DNA from: Bryobacterales bacterium | GTDB taxonomy: Bacteria; Acidobacteriota; Terriglobia; Bryobacterales; Bryobacteraceae | Assembly (NCBI GenBank): GCA_003167495.1 | Contig: PMSX01000189.1 | Span: forward strand, 1-38,781 | Length of the DNA stretch: 38,781 nucleotides | Direction: 5' to 3' | In this document: positions 7,352-14,724 of the stretch, piece after piece | Layout: each line of letters starts with the position of its first letter | How positions within the stretch are numbered: position 1 is the first letter of the stretch | The notes under the pieces: generated by a model | Databases searched by the model: none | What the model was told of the DNA's origin: nothing | Seen by the model: the letters and a program-made list of their open reading frames with translations, nothing else | Position numbers and translations under genes: made by a program

Positions 7352-8142
7352 TGGCGAACGCACTCTTTGACCTGACTGGCCATGTCGCCATTGTCACGGG
7401 AACCTCTCGCGGGCTCGGCCAGTATTTCGCGCGCGCTCTTGCTAGCGCCGGCGCCGATCTCGTCATCACCAGTCGCGACCCCGAAACACTCGAGCCATTC
7501 GCCGATGAGATCGCTCAACTCGGCCGCCGCGCCGTGCCTCTCGCTCTCGACGTCTGCGACCCGAAAAGCATCGAAGCGATGACCGCTGCCGCCGAACAAG
7601 CCTATGGCAAAATCGACATTCTCGTCAACAACGCCGGCATGAACATCCGCAAGCCAGCGCTCGAAGTCCTTTGGGACGATTGGAACAAAATCCTCGATAC
7701 CAATCTCCGCGGCAGCTTCTTCGTGGCTCAGGCTGTCGCCAAACGCATGGTGGCGAGGAACTACGGCCGCATCATTAATATTGGTTCCGTTACCAGCGTT
7801 GCCGGTTATGCTGGGCTCGGCCCATACGGGGCAAGCCGCGGCGGTGTGCGTCAACTCACCATGAGCCTCGCCGACGATTGGGGCCCGCACGGTATCACTG
7901 TCAATTGCCTGGCGCCCGGTTGGTTCAAGACGAATCAGAACAAAGTGATGTACGAAGACAAAGAATGGGTGGCCTATTTGACTGACCGCATTCCCGTGAA
8001 GCGCCCCGGCCAGCCTAACGATCTCGATTCCGCCGTTGTCTTCCTTGCCGCCGAATCCAGCCGCTACATCACCGGCCAAACGCTCCTAGTCGATGGCGGA
8101 ATTTCGACCGGTGCCGTTCGCGCTCTACCCAAGAAGGCCTAA
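7351..8142 (+). CDS. SDR oxidoreductase with Arg in place of the catalytic Lys
   Basis: A 263-residue classical short-chain dehydrogenase. The cofactor motif is GTSRGLG near residues 13-19. The NNAG motif is VNNAGMN. The catalytic Ser is in INIGSVTSVAG and the Tyr is Y159 (GPYGASRGG). The residue four after Tyr is Arg163, where the family normally has Lys. The C-terminal GQTLLVDGGIS strand is intact. Overall similarity is to gluconate 5-dehydrogenase/FabG-type enzymes. The ATG at 7351-7353 overlaps the stop of the zinc dehydrogenase. An in-frame start 66 bp upstream inside that gene is not needed. The 3' end overlaps the convergent gene at 8139 by 4 bp. Confidence 0.88.
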   Translation: MANALFDLTGHVAIVTGTSRGLGQYFARALASAGADLVITSRDPETLEPFADEIAQLGRRAVPLALDVCDPKSIEAMTAAAEQAYGKIDILVNNAGMNIRKPALEVLWDDWNKILDTNLRGSFFVAQAVAKRMVARNYGRIINIGSVTSVAGYAGLGPYGASRGGVRQLTMSLADDWGPHGITVNCLAPGWFKTNQNKVMYEDKEWVAYLTDRIPVKRPGQPNDLDSAVVFLAAESSRYITGQTLLVDGGISTGAVRALPKKA

Positions 8143-8564
8143 CTCCTCACACCCACATACAAATCGAACCCCGCTTCGCCATACAATTCGAAATCCGTCT
8201 TGTACGCCCGCTCGATCTTTCCCAGTTCTTCCATCTCCCACACCTGCCGCCACAATCCCACTACCGCTTCGGGCGAGATCGATCCGGCAAACCGCAGGTG
8301 TAAATACTCACCTCCCGGCACCCGGCGATGCGCCATTTCGCGTGATACGGTTTCCTCGTCTCCCAGCTTCCTCCCAAGCAGATAGCTGTATTCGCCGTCT
8401 TTGTCCGACTCATACTCGCTATAAACCGCCACCAACGGCGAACTTGGCAGTGCTTCGCTGTTCCACAGTTCCGAGATCACACCTTCGCCGTTCATCTCGC
8501 GCGCATTGCTGGTTCGCGCCTCCCGTCCTGTGACAGTAAACCCTTCCACTGTGACCGTGTTCAC
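8139..8564 (-). CDS. Stand-alone GyrI/AraC-type effector-binding domain protein
   Basis: A 141-residue protein made of one SOUL/GyrI-like domain: VEGFTVTGREARTSNAREMN at the start, AVYSEYESDKDGEYSYLLG in the middle, then VPGGEYLHLRFAG and FELYGEAGFDLYVGV at the end. This is the small-molecule-binding half of AraC/MerR regulators such as Rob and BmrR, also found alone in integron-associated Cass2 proteins. No DNA-binding domain is attached. Its ATG overlaps the stop of the upstream SDR (ATGA at 8561-8564), so it is translated with that gene. It may bind a hydrophobic or cationic compound that the SDR handles, but this is inference. Confidence 0.8.
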   Translation of the reverse strand: MNTVTVEGFTVTGREARTSNAREMNGEGVISELWNSEALPSSPLVAVYSEYESDKDGEYSYLLGRKLGDEETVSREMAHRRVPGGEYLHLRFAGSISPEAVVGLWRQVWEMEELGKIERAYKTDFELYGEAGFDLYVGVRS

Positions 8565-9364
8565 TGTTTCGCTCCCTGATCCACTCTGTTTTTACCCCTT
8601 GCCGATTCAACTGCTAGCCTCATGCGGGACGGCAATTTGGAAATCACCGCTGTCAATAAGCGATACCGCCAGCCCGGAATCACATACAACCCGCCGTTAC
8701 ATAGACCCGCTAACGACGCATCCACCACTTGCTCGGCACTGAGCCACAACGCCTTGCCCGCCAAACGGTCTCGCTGAATCGCCATCGTGTCGTGAAACTC
8801 AGAATAGGTAAAGCCTGGGCATAGCGTCTGCACCGTGACGCGCGAGCCCATGCCGCGCAGTTCCAAAAACAGCCCTTCGCTAAAGATGTTCATCCAGCTT
8901 TTAGTCGCGCAGTAGCTCACGCTGCCCTGGCTGCGCACAAACCCGGCTACCGATGCCACATTGATCACGGCGCCCTGGTTTCGCGGCACCATATTTCGCA
9001 ACGCTGCGTGCGTCAGACGCACGGTCGCCATTACGTGAAGCTGGTGCATCTGCTCCTGGCTTGCCAGGCTCGCCTCCCAGAAACGGCCTAACGTTCCGAA
9101 GCCCGCGTTGTTGACCAGCAAACCGAGCCGTGGTTCGGCGGCAATTTTGTCTGCCAGCGATGCAACCTCCGCTGCGTTCGACAAATCGGCGACGAAGATA
9201 TCGACGTTTGTTTTGTAACTGGCCTTGAGTGCAGTTGCCAGTTCCTCTAGTCTGTCTTTGCGCCGTGCCGCCAGCAACAAGTCATACTCTGCCGCCAACT
9301 TTCGCGCAAAAGTCGCGCCAATCCCGCTCGATGCTCCGGTAATGACCGCTAGTGAATGTGCCAA
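8561..9364 (-). CDS. SDR oxidoreductase (DltE/YdfG-like)
   Basis: A 267-residue classical SDR. The cofactor motif is TGASSGIGATF, the basic pair AARRKDRL after strand 2 favours NADP, and NNAG is in LLVNNAGFGTLG. The catalytic Ser is in INVASVAGF and Tyr/Lys in SVSYCATKSWM, all intact. The C-terminal part (LTAVISKLPSRMRLAVESARGK) is longer and more hydrophobic than in FabG, as in the DltE/COG0300 group. It sits in a minus-strand group with the unknown gene at 9408-9776 (43 bp upstream) and the effector-binding gene (4-bp overlap). The substrate is unknown. Confidence 0.87.
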   Translation of the reverse strand: MAHSLAVITGASSGIGATFARKLAAEYDLLLAARRKDRLEELATALKASYKTNVDIFVADLSNAAEVASLADKIAAEPRLGLLVNNAGFGTLGRFWEASLASQEQMHQLHVMATVRLTHAALRNMVPRNQGAVINVASVAGFVRSQGSVSYCATKSWMNIFSEGLFLELRGMGSRVTVQTLCPGFTYSEFHDTMAIQRDRLAGKALWLSAEQVVDASLAGLCNGGLYVIPGWRYRLLTAVISKLPSRMRLAVESARGKNRVDQGAKQ

Positions 9365-9407
9365 CTTAGCAGTTTACGCTGCAACGGCCTCCGGCGCCAC
9401 CCTCAGC

Positions 9408-9776
9408 TTAGGCAGCCACTTCCAGCGGCGTCGTCAATTCTTTTTTCGCTGTTTCAGCGCCGAGATAGCGGACACGCCGCACCACGGAATACATGCCCTG
9501 CGCGGCATCTAAGATCACTCGGCGCATGTTGGCTTGCTCGCCGATCACCACTGCGCGAATCGGCTCGGGATTGCCGATTCCGGGGCAAATCTGGTAAATC
9601 CGCCCGCCTGCCAATTTCCTCTTTATCACGTTTTCGCGCAATATTTGCTCGACGGCACTTGCAGAAACAGCCTCCATCGAAAAACTCCGGTCAATCGGTG
9701 AAACGACAACACCGTCTGCCAGACTCCCTTTGCGCTCCATAGCCTCGAACATGCGTATCTTGTACCGATGAGTCAT
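9408..9776 (-). CDS. Unrecognised 122-residue protein
   Basis: I do not recognise a family. The chain starts with a basic segment (MTHRYKIRMFEAMERKG), has a middle part with KRKLAGGRIYQICPGIGNPE that reads like a strand-turn region, and a hydrophobic helix-strand part with VIGEQANMRRVILDAA. No signal peptide or membrane helix is visible. It is the first gene of a minus-strand group with the SDR at 8561. It diverges from the ECF sigma gene, with a 175-bp gap holding both promoters. Coding status rests on length, position and protein-like composition. Confidence 0.55.
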   Translation of the reverse strand: MTHRYKIRMFEAMERKGSLADGVVVSPIDRSFSMEAVSASAVEQILRENVIKRKLAGGRIYQICPGIGNPEPIRAVVIGEQANMRRVILDAAQGMYSVVRRVRYLGAETAKKELTTPLEVAA

Positions 9777-9951
9777 GCCTGTGAATTTCCCGTGTTCCCT
9801 CCTTGTTCATATCGGCGTCAGGCCAGCAAATTGAATGGAAAAAAAAGTGTACTCTCCCTGAAACGCTTTCCCCTTGTCCTTCACAATACAACTTGTGCGC
9901 TATTCGGTGAGTGTAACCCAAATTACTGAAAGTAAGACCTCAACCGCCCCC

Positions 9952-10632
9952 ATGCAAGCCGCTCTTCATCAACTTCCAACCACTCCATCCGGCAGTACCG
10001 TCCCTTCGCCGTTGTACCATCGAGTCTACCGGGTCGCAGGGGGTCCAGAGCGTAAGGTGTTTGACCAAGATTATGTGAATCGGCTCACACAAGGCGATGG
10101 CGACACCGAGACTCATTTCACAAATTATTTCGGCGCTCTCTTGCTGATCAAGCTCCGCGGCCGTCTCCGTTCGCCGCAACTTGTCGAAGACGCTCGCCAG
10201 GAAACCTTCCTGCGCGTCTTGCACGTCCTCCGTAATAAGGGAGGCATTCAGCATCCGGAACGTCTCGGCGCGTTTGTCAATGCGGTTTGTGAGAATGTCC
10301 TTTCCGAATTCTTCCGCGCCGGCTCCCGTTTTCAGCAGGTGCCCGAAAACGCCGTCGAGCCGGTCGACGAATCAGCCAGCGCCGAATCGCAATGCATCAG
10401 CGAAGAACGCAAAAGCGTAATTCGTCGCGTCATGGTCGATTTGGCCAGGCCAGATCAGCAGATTTTGCGCAAATATTTTCTCGAAGAACAAGACAAAGAT
10501 GAGATTTGCAAAGAAATGGGCATCGATCGCGATTACCTCAGAGTGCGCCTTCATCGCGCTCTGAATCGCTTTCGCACAGCCCTCCAAAAGCAAACAAACC
10601 CTTTTTCAAAAGGAAGTACGGCGGTCGGGTGA
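9952..10632 (+). CDS. ECF-type RNA polymerase sigma factor
   Basis: A 226-residue sigma factor from ATG 9952. The frame is open further upstream with GTG/TTG alternatives to 9874, but the conserved part begins later. Region 2 spans residues ~40-125, including VEDARQETFLRVLHVL (the usual D-x-x-Q-E-x-F motif) and FVNAVCENVLSEFFR. Region 4 spans ~155-210, with KYFLEEQDKDEICKEMGIDR and DYLRVRLHRALNRFR forming the -35-binding helix-turn-helix. It directs RNA polymerase to a dedicated promoter set, normally held inactive by the partner anti-sigma factor, which follows 39 bp downstream. The operon context with a TPR-CHAT protein points to an envelope-stress or proteolysis-linked regulon. Confidence 0.88.
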   Translation: MQAALHQLPTTPSGSTVPSPLYHRVYRVAGGPERKVFDQDYVNRLTQGDGDTETHFTNYFGALLLIKLRGRLRSPQLVEDARQETFLRVLHVLRNKGGIQHPERLGAFVNAVCENVLSEFFRAGSRFQQVPENAVEPVDESASAESQCISEERKSVIRRVMVDLARPDQQILRKYFLEEQDKDEICKEMGIDRDYLRVRLHRALNRFRTALQKQTNPFSKGSTAVG

Positions 10633-10671
10633 AACGTTTGGCCTGCTTGACTTACTAATTACTAGGACGCT

Positions 10672-11334
10672 ATGGAACACACATTGGCACGTCAGACCAA
10701 TACGATTGATAAATATCTCTTGAGCGAACTTTCTCATGAGGAGCGCCTGGCTTTCGAAGAGCACATGTTCGATTGCCCAGAGTGCGCGGCTAAGGTGAAG
10801 GAAAACTTTGCCATGATTGCAGGCTTGAAGGAGATTTTACGAGAACCGGAGGCCGCCCCGAAAGCGCATGCTGTTAAAGCTACAGGGGCCTGGCGCGAGT
10901 GGTTCCGCCCACTGACCTTCGTACCGGCATGCGCGGCCGTCGCGCTCGCCTGTGTCGTCGGCTATCAAAACACGGTTTCCATCCCTCGCATGCTCCAGCC
11001 GCAAGTGTTGGATACTACTCCCTTCGTCCCAGCTACCCGTGGCATCACTCAAATCGCCTTCGTAGAGCCGGGTGCAGCCCTCTTCAACGTGAGTTTTGAG
11101 GTGGCCTCATCCACCGCCTTCCCCGCATACGTTTGCGAATTCCAGGCGGAAGGTAAAGGATCCATCGCCACCATCGACTGCGGCAAACATTCCACTGCTG
11201 AGTTCACCCTCAGCCTCCTCTTGCCCACGGCAAAGTTTCCGCCCGGCGGATATACTATGATCCTGCGGCCTGTCTCCGACAAGCAGACGGAGGTCAGCCG
11301 CTATTCATTTGCCATAAGGAATAAGAATCAGTAG
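10672..11334 (+). CDS. Membrane anti-sigma factor with a zf-HC2-type zinc motif
   Basis: A 220-residue protein. Cytoplasmic residues 1-~75 contain the zinc anti-sigma motif H31-x3-C35-x2-C38 (EEHMFDCPECA) after the usual YLLSELSHEERLAFE helix. One membrane helix lies at about 80-98 (PLTFVPACAAVALACVVGY). Residues 99-220 would be periplasmic and beta-rich (FVEPGAALFNVSFEVAS, STAEFTLSLLLP, GGYTMILRPVSDKQTEV). It should sequester the ECF factor encoded 39 bp upstream until a periplasmic signal or cleavage releases it. The next gene follows after 3 bp. The periplasmic domain does not match a family I can name. Confidence 0.85.
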   Translation: MEHTLARQTNTIDKYLLSELSHEERLAFEEHMFDCPECAAKVKENFAMIAGLKEILREPEAAPKAHAVKATGAWREWFRPLTFVPACAAVALACVVGYQNTVSIPRMLQPQVLDTTPFVPATRGITQIAFVEPGAALFNVSFEVASSTAFPAYVCEFQAEGKGSIATIDCGKHSTAEFTLSLLLPTAKFPPGGYTMILRPVSDKQTEVSRYSFAIRNKNQ

Positions 11335-11337
11335 AAA

Positions 11338-12246
11338 ATGGATACTCCCCAGCCAATCGAAAAGCGCTTCATCTATCAAGCCGACGCCGTTGCGTTCGCA
11401 GCCCACATCCGCCGCCCCACGGATTTTCAATTCAAAGCGGTGGCCAGTAGCTGCCTTCCCGTCACCGGCGGTTTGGCTGAAGCATCGTCCGGTCCGCAGA
11501 GCTTTCAGGAACTCATTTCCTTTACTTCCGCTTCTACGAGCGCCCAAGGGGATTTCGCCGATACCCGCCGCGCCGTCGATTTCACGCAAGGCAACTTCGG
11601 CGACAATGAGCTGTCCACGAATACGTTCGTAGATGCGCGTCTGAACGGATTAAAGATCGCTGTAGCGCAAGATCATCAACCGAATGTGGCCGCCAAAACC
11701 GTCACCTTTATCGCCCAGGAACTGCATGCGCGTCTGGAAAGCTTCTCCGACCGCCGAACCCCTATCGCTTTCCGTGGACTTGAGGCCACCATCAAAGGGG
11801 TCTCGGTCGACGGCCACGAGTTGATCGTCACTACCGCGCCCGAAGTGTGCACGCATTATGAGACCTACGACAAGCTGGAGAAGGCATACCAGGACGACAG
11901 TAATTTTCGCAAGCAGTACGGCGGACTTTTCTATCCCACAGGTAACGAGAAGACCGGCGTAGGCGCAATGCTCACCAAAGCCTCAATTCCCAATGCCGGC
12001 GGCATCATTCTCGGTACAGTGGTAAGCAGTTTGAAATGGGCCGCACAGCCGGCTCCTGGCGCCGAAATTCACGGTAATCGTCTCACCATTCAAGGCTTTG
12101 GCTCTATCTTTTTTGGCGAGATCATCTACGAACAGAACTTGCGCCGCCTCACCTTGCTACGCTTTCAACTTGGATCACCAGTTGGAGGAGAAGGTTCAGC
12201 TGTCGAAGTGCAATCAAACGGACACGGTTGGCCGCCCGCCAAGTGA
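11338..12246 (+). CDS. Unknown 302-residue protein of the sigma/CHAT operon
   Basis: I do not recognise this family. No signal peptide or membrane helix is visible, so it is probably cytoplasmic. The first ~110 residues are rich in Ser, Thr, Ala and Phe with little charge (FTSASTSAQGDF, FTQGNFGDNELSTNTFVDAR). Residues ~150-210 contain an acidic and Tyr-rich stretch (HYETYDKLEKAYQDDSNFRK). The rest is a series of probable beta strands (GGIILGTVVSSLKW, NRLTIQGFGSIFFGEIIYEQ, LRRLTLLRFQLGSP). It starts 3 bp after the anti-sigma stop and its 3' end overlaps the CHAT gene, so its role is tied to that unit. A substrate, inhibitor or structural partner of the CHAT protein are all possible. Confidence 0.8.
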   Translation: MDTPQPIEKRFIYQADAVAFAAHIRRPTDFQFKAVASSCLPVTGGLAEASSGPQSFQELISFTSASTSAQGDFADTRRAVDFTQGNFGDNELSTNTFVDARLNGLKIAVAQDHQPNVAAKTVTFIAQELHARLESFSDRRTPIAFRGLEATIKGVSVDGHELIVTTAPEVCTHYETYDKLEKAYQDDSNFRKQYGGLFYPTGNEKTGVGAMLTKASIPNAGGIILGTVVSSLKWAAQPAPGAEIHGNRLTIQGFGSIFFGEIIYEQNLRRLTLLRFQLGSPVGGEGSAVEVQSNGHGWPPAK

Positions 12247-14698
12247 GAGCGGTCTTCTATTAATCGCTCTGCTGTTTTCCGCCATCGCTTGCGCTCCCAA
12301 GCCAGATGATCTTTATCAGTCCGCGAAAATTCTCTACAGAGAAGGCCTCTTCGCAGACGCGAGCAAGAAAGCCGAGAAGGGTTATGAGCATTTTAAAGGC
12401 AACCCACAGTCCGAGTGGTTTTGGAAATTCGCCATCCTGTCCGCAGAATTGCAACTCGTGCGAGGCAATACCAGCGATGCCGACAAGTTTCTCACGGTTC
12501 GTCCGCCAGCCCAGTTTGCTGCCCTCGCACCGCGCTATGAAATGCTGCGCGGGTATTCCCTTTACCGCCACAAACACTACCCTGAGGCCCAGGAACTGCT
12601 CAATCGCGCTATCGCTGGTGCTCGGTCGCAGGGCGACCATGAAACGCAGGCGGATGCCTGGCTCTGGTTCGGCATGGTTCGAATGGCACACGGCGAATTC
12701 GCCGACGCCGAGTCTAATTTTGAACAAACGCAAGAGCTGGCGGAAACGAACCATCTAGATTACCAGCGTGCCGCCGGTCTCATGAATCGCGGACTCATTC
12801 AAATCAAGCGCGAGCGCTATGCCGATGCTATCCCGCTTCTCGAAGCCGCGCGCCAAACCTTCAACCGCGCCGGAGCCAAATCCCTTAGTGTGTCGGCGTC
12901 GGAGAACATTGCCAATTGCTACGAAAGCCTCGGTAACCTCGATCAAGCTTTGACGTTACTCGAACGCAACGTCGCCGAGCAGAAACGCTCCGGCCTTGCT
13001 ACATACCTCAGTGACGACTACTCCGAACTTGGCGTCATCCATCTTCGAATGGGTGAGACCAATGAAGCGATTCGCTATTTCCGCCAAGCCTTCGATGTAG
13101 TGGGCAAGGACGCCCCTATCGAATATGCCTCGGCCGCCGGAAACCTTGCGAATGTGCTCCAGCAAACCGGATCGCTCGACGAAGCGGAACACTTCAATCA
13201 AATCGCCCTGCAGTTCGCTGAACCAAAAGACAGCGCCACCATTGCCTCACTCACTTCCACCGAAGCTGCGATTGCCGAACATCGCGGCCAGCATGAGCAA
13301 GCCATCACCATTTATCGAAGGGCGTTAGCGCTGGGAAGTGAAACGCCCTCGGTCCTCTGGCAAGGCTACGCTGGCCTCGCCGGGGTTTACTCCGCCAAAG
13401 GTGACTTCCCCAACGCCGACACAAACTACTCCCAAGCCCTGTCAGTTATTGCCTCAAACCGCGCTGACCAACTCAAATCGGATTACAAAATCACTTTCCT
13501 CTCAAATCTGATTCGTTTCTACCAAGACTACGTCGCCCTCCTCTTACAGCATGTCGACTCCGATCGCGCGCTCGAAATCGCCGACTCCAGCCGCGCCAGT
13601 GTACTGACAGAAGATCTCCTCGGCCAAAGCACTTCTGGCCACGCGGCGCTTTTAGGACAAGTCCAAAAGGCCGCCAAAGCCAGCCATAGCATCTTTCTTT
13701 TCTATTGGCTTGCCCCCCAAAACTCCTATCTATGGGCCATCACCTCTACTGGAAGCAAGTCCGTACCCCTCGCGGATCAAAAGCAGATCGTGCAAGACGT
13801 GATATCGTACAGATCCCTGATTGAGGAACAGAAGCGCGACCCACTTACAACAGCAAGTCCTGCGGGAATTCGCCTCTACCAGGAGCTAATCGCCCCCATA
13901 GCCGGCGTCATCCCACCCAGCAGCCGTGTCGTCATCATCCCCGACGGCGTCCTCCATAACTTGAATTTCGAAACCCTGATCGTCTCAGCGCCGCGACCGC
14001 ACTACTGGATTGAAGACGCCACCATCTCCGTCGCGCCCTCACTTAGCATTCTGCGGGCAGGGAAGTCAGTCGCGTCAACCCACCGTTCTCTCCTTCTTAT
14101 GGGAGACCCCGTCACCCAAGGCACCGGCTATGCAGCCCTTCCCGAAGCCGCCTTGGAGATTGCCAACATTCAGCGCCAATTCCCGGCCTCCGACTCCACT
14201 GTCTTGACAGGTTCCAAGGCAGTGGTTGACGCCTACGCCGCCGCCCAGCCCCAAAAATTTTCTACCATACACTTCGCCACGCACGTCGACGCCAACGCTC
14301 AGAGCCCGCTCGATTCCGCCATCATTCTTTCGCCGCAATTCGGCCGTTTTAGCCTTTACGCTCGCGACGTGGCGCGAACTCCGCTCAACGCCGACCTAGT
14401 GACCATATCCGCCTGCCGCGGCGCGGGCGCGCGCACTCTCTCAGGCGAGGGCCTTGTCGGATTCGCTTGGGCCTTCTTTCAAGCCCGCGCTCAAAACGTT
14501 GTCACCAGCCTCTGGGATGTTTATGACAACTCCACCGCCCAACTCATGGAGGACTTCTATGCCGGCGTTGCCGCGAGCCATCCATACGCCCGCGCCCTCC
14601 GCGACGCCAAACTCAAGATGCTCCACTCCAACTACACACGTCCGTACTATTGGGCGCCATTCCAACTCTATAGCCGCACGCTTGCCGCCGAAAGATAA
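12182..14698 (+). CDS. TPR-CHAT caspase-like peptidase, putative lipoprotein
   Basis: About 838 residues from TTG 12182. A hydrophobic segment GLLLIALLFSAIAC ends in a Cys that fits a lipobox, so the protein is probably lipid-anchored outside the inner membrane. The middle ~450 residues are TPR repeats (e.g. AWLWFGMVRMAHGEFADAES, AIRYFRQAF, AITIYRRALALG). The last ~280 residues are a CHAT domain: VVIIPDGVLHNLNFETL, HFATHVDA with the catalytic His codon at 14282-14284, and VTISACRGAGARTLSGEG with the Cys codon at 14414-14416, then VVTSLWDVYDNSTAQLMEDF. Both residues of the Cys/His dyad are kept, so peptidase activity is plausible. The start is uncertain: ATG 12098, TTG 12182 and CTG 12200 (with GGAGGAG upstream) are all in frame. 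It is the last gene of the sigma/anti-sigma operon. Confidence 0.85.
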   Translation: MEEKVQLSKCNQTDTVGRPPSESGLLLIALLFSAIACAPKPDDLYQSAKILYREGLFADASKKAEKGYEHFKGNPQSEWFWKFAILSAELQLVRGNTSDADKFLTVRPPAQFAALAPRYEMLRGYSLYRHKHYPEAQELLNRAIAGARSQGDHETQADAWLWFGMVRMAHGEFADAESNFEQTQELAETNHLDYQRAAGLMNRGLIQIKRERYADAIPLLEAARQTFNRAGAKSLSVSASENIANCYESLGNLDQALTLLERNVAEQKRSGLATYLSDDYSELGVIHLRMGETNEAIRYFRQAFDVVGKDAPIEYASAAGNLANVLQQTGSLDEAEHFNQIALQFAEPKDSATIASLTSTEAAIAEHRGQHEQAITIYRRALALGSETPSVLWQGYAGLAGVYSAKGDFPNADTNYSQALSVIASNRADQLKSDYKITFLSNLIRFYQDYVALLLQHVDSDRALEIADSSRASVLTEDLLGQSTSGHAALLGQVQKAAKASHSIFLFYWLAPQNSYLWAITSTGSKSVPLADQKQIVQDVISYRSLIEEQKRDPLTTASPAGIRLYQELIAPIAGVIPPSSRVVIIPDGVLHNLNFETLIVSAPRPHYWIEDATISVAPSLSILRAGKSVASTHRSLLLMGDPVTQGTGYAALPEAALEIANIQRQFPASDSTVLTGSKAVVDAYAAAQPQKFSTIHFATHVDANAQSPLDSAIILSPQFGRFSLYARDVARTPLNADLVTISACRGAGARTLSGEGLVGFAWAFFQARAQNVVTSLWDVYDNSTAQLMEDFYAGVAASHPYARALRDAKLKMLHSNYTRPYYWAPFQLYSRTLAAER
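12184..12190 (+). promoter_or_regulatory. Strong Shine-Dalgarno sequence inside the preceding gene
   Basis: GGAGGAG lies at 12184-12190, inside the 3' end of the 302-residue gene. The only in-frame codon at a normal distance (9 bp) is CTG 12200. A start there would give a short basic N-region ahead of the lipoprotein signal. TTG 12182 lies before this site and has no ribosome site of its own. If used, CTG would be a rare initiation codon. Confidence 0.4.
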
Positions 14699-14724
14699 AG
14701 ACGTTCCCACCAAATTTGACAGAG

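Noticed and set aside
6778..8079. A 433-codon open frame on the minus strand
   Set aside because: It is antisense to the zinc dehydrogenase and SDR genes, both with complete family motifs, and its translation has no domain.
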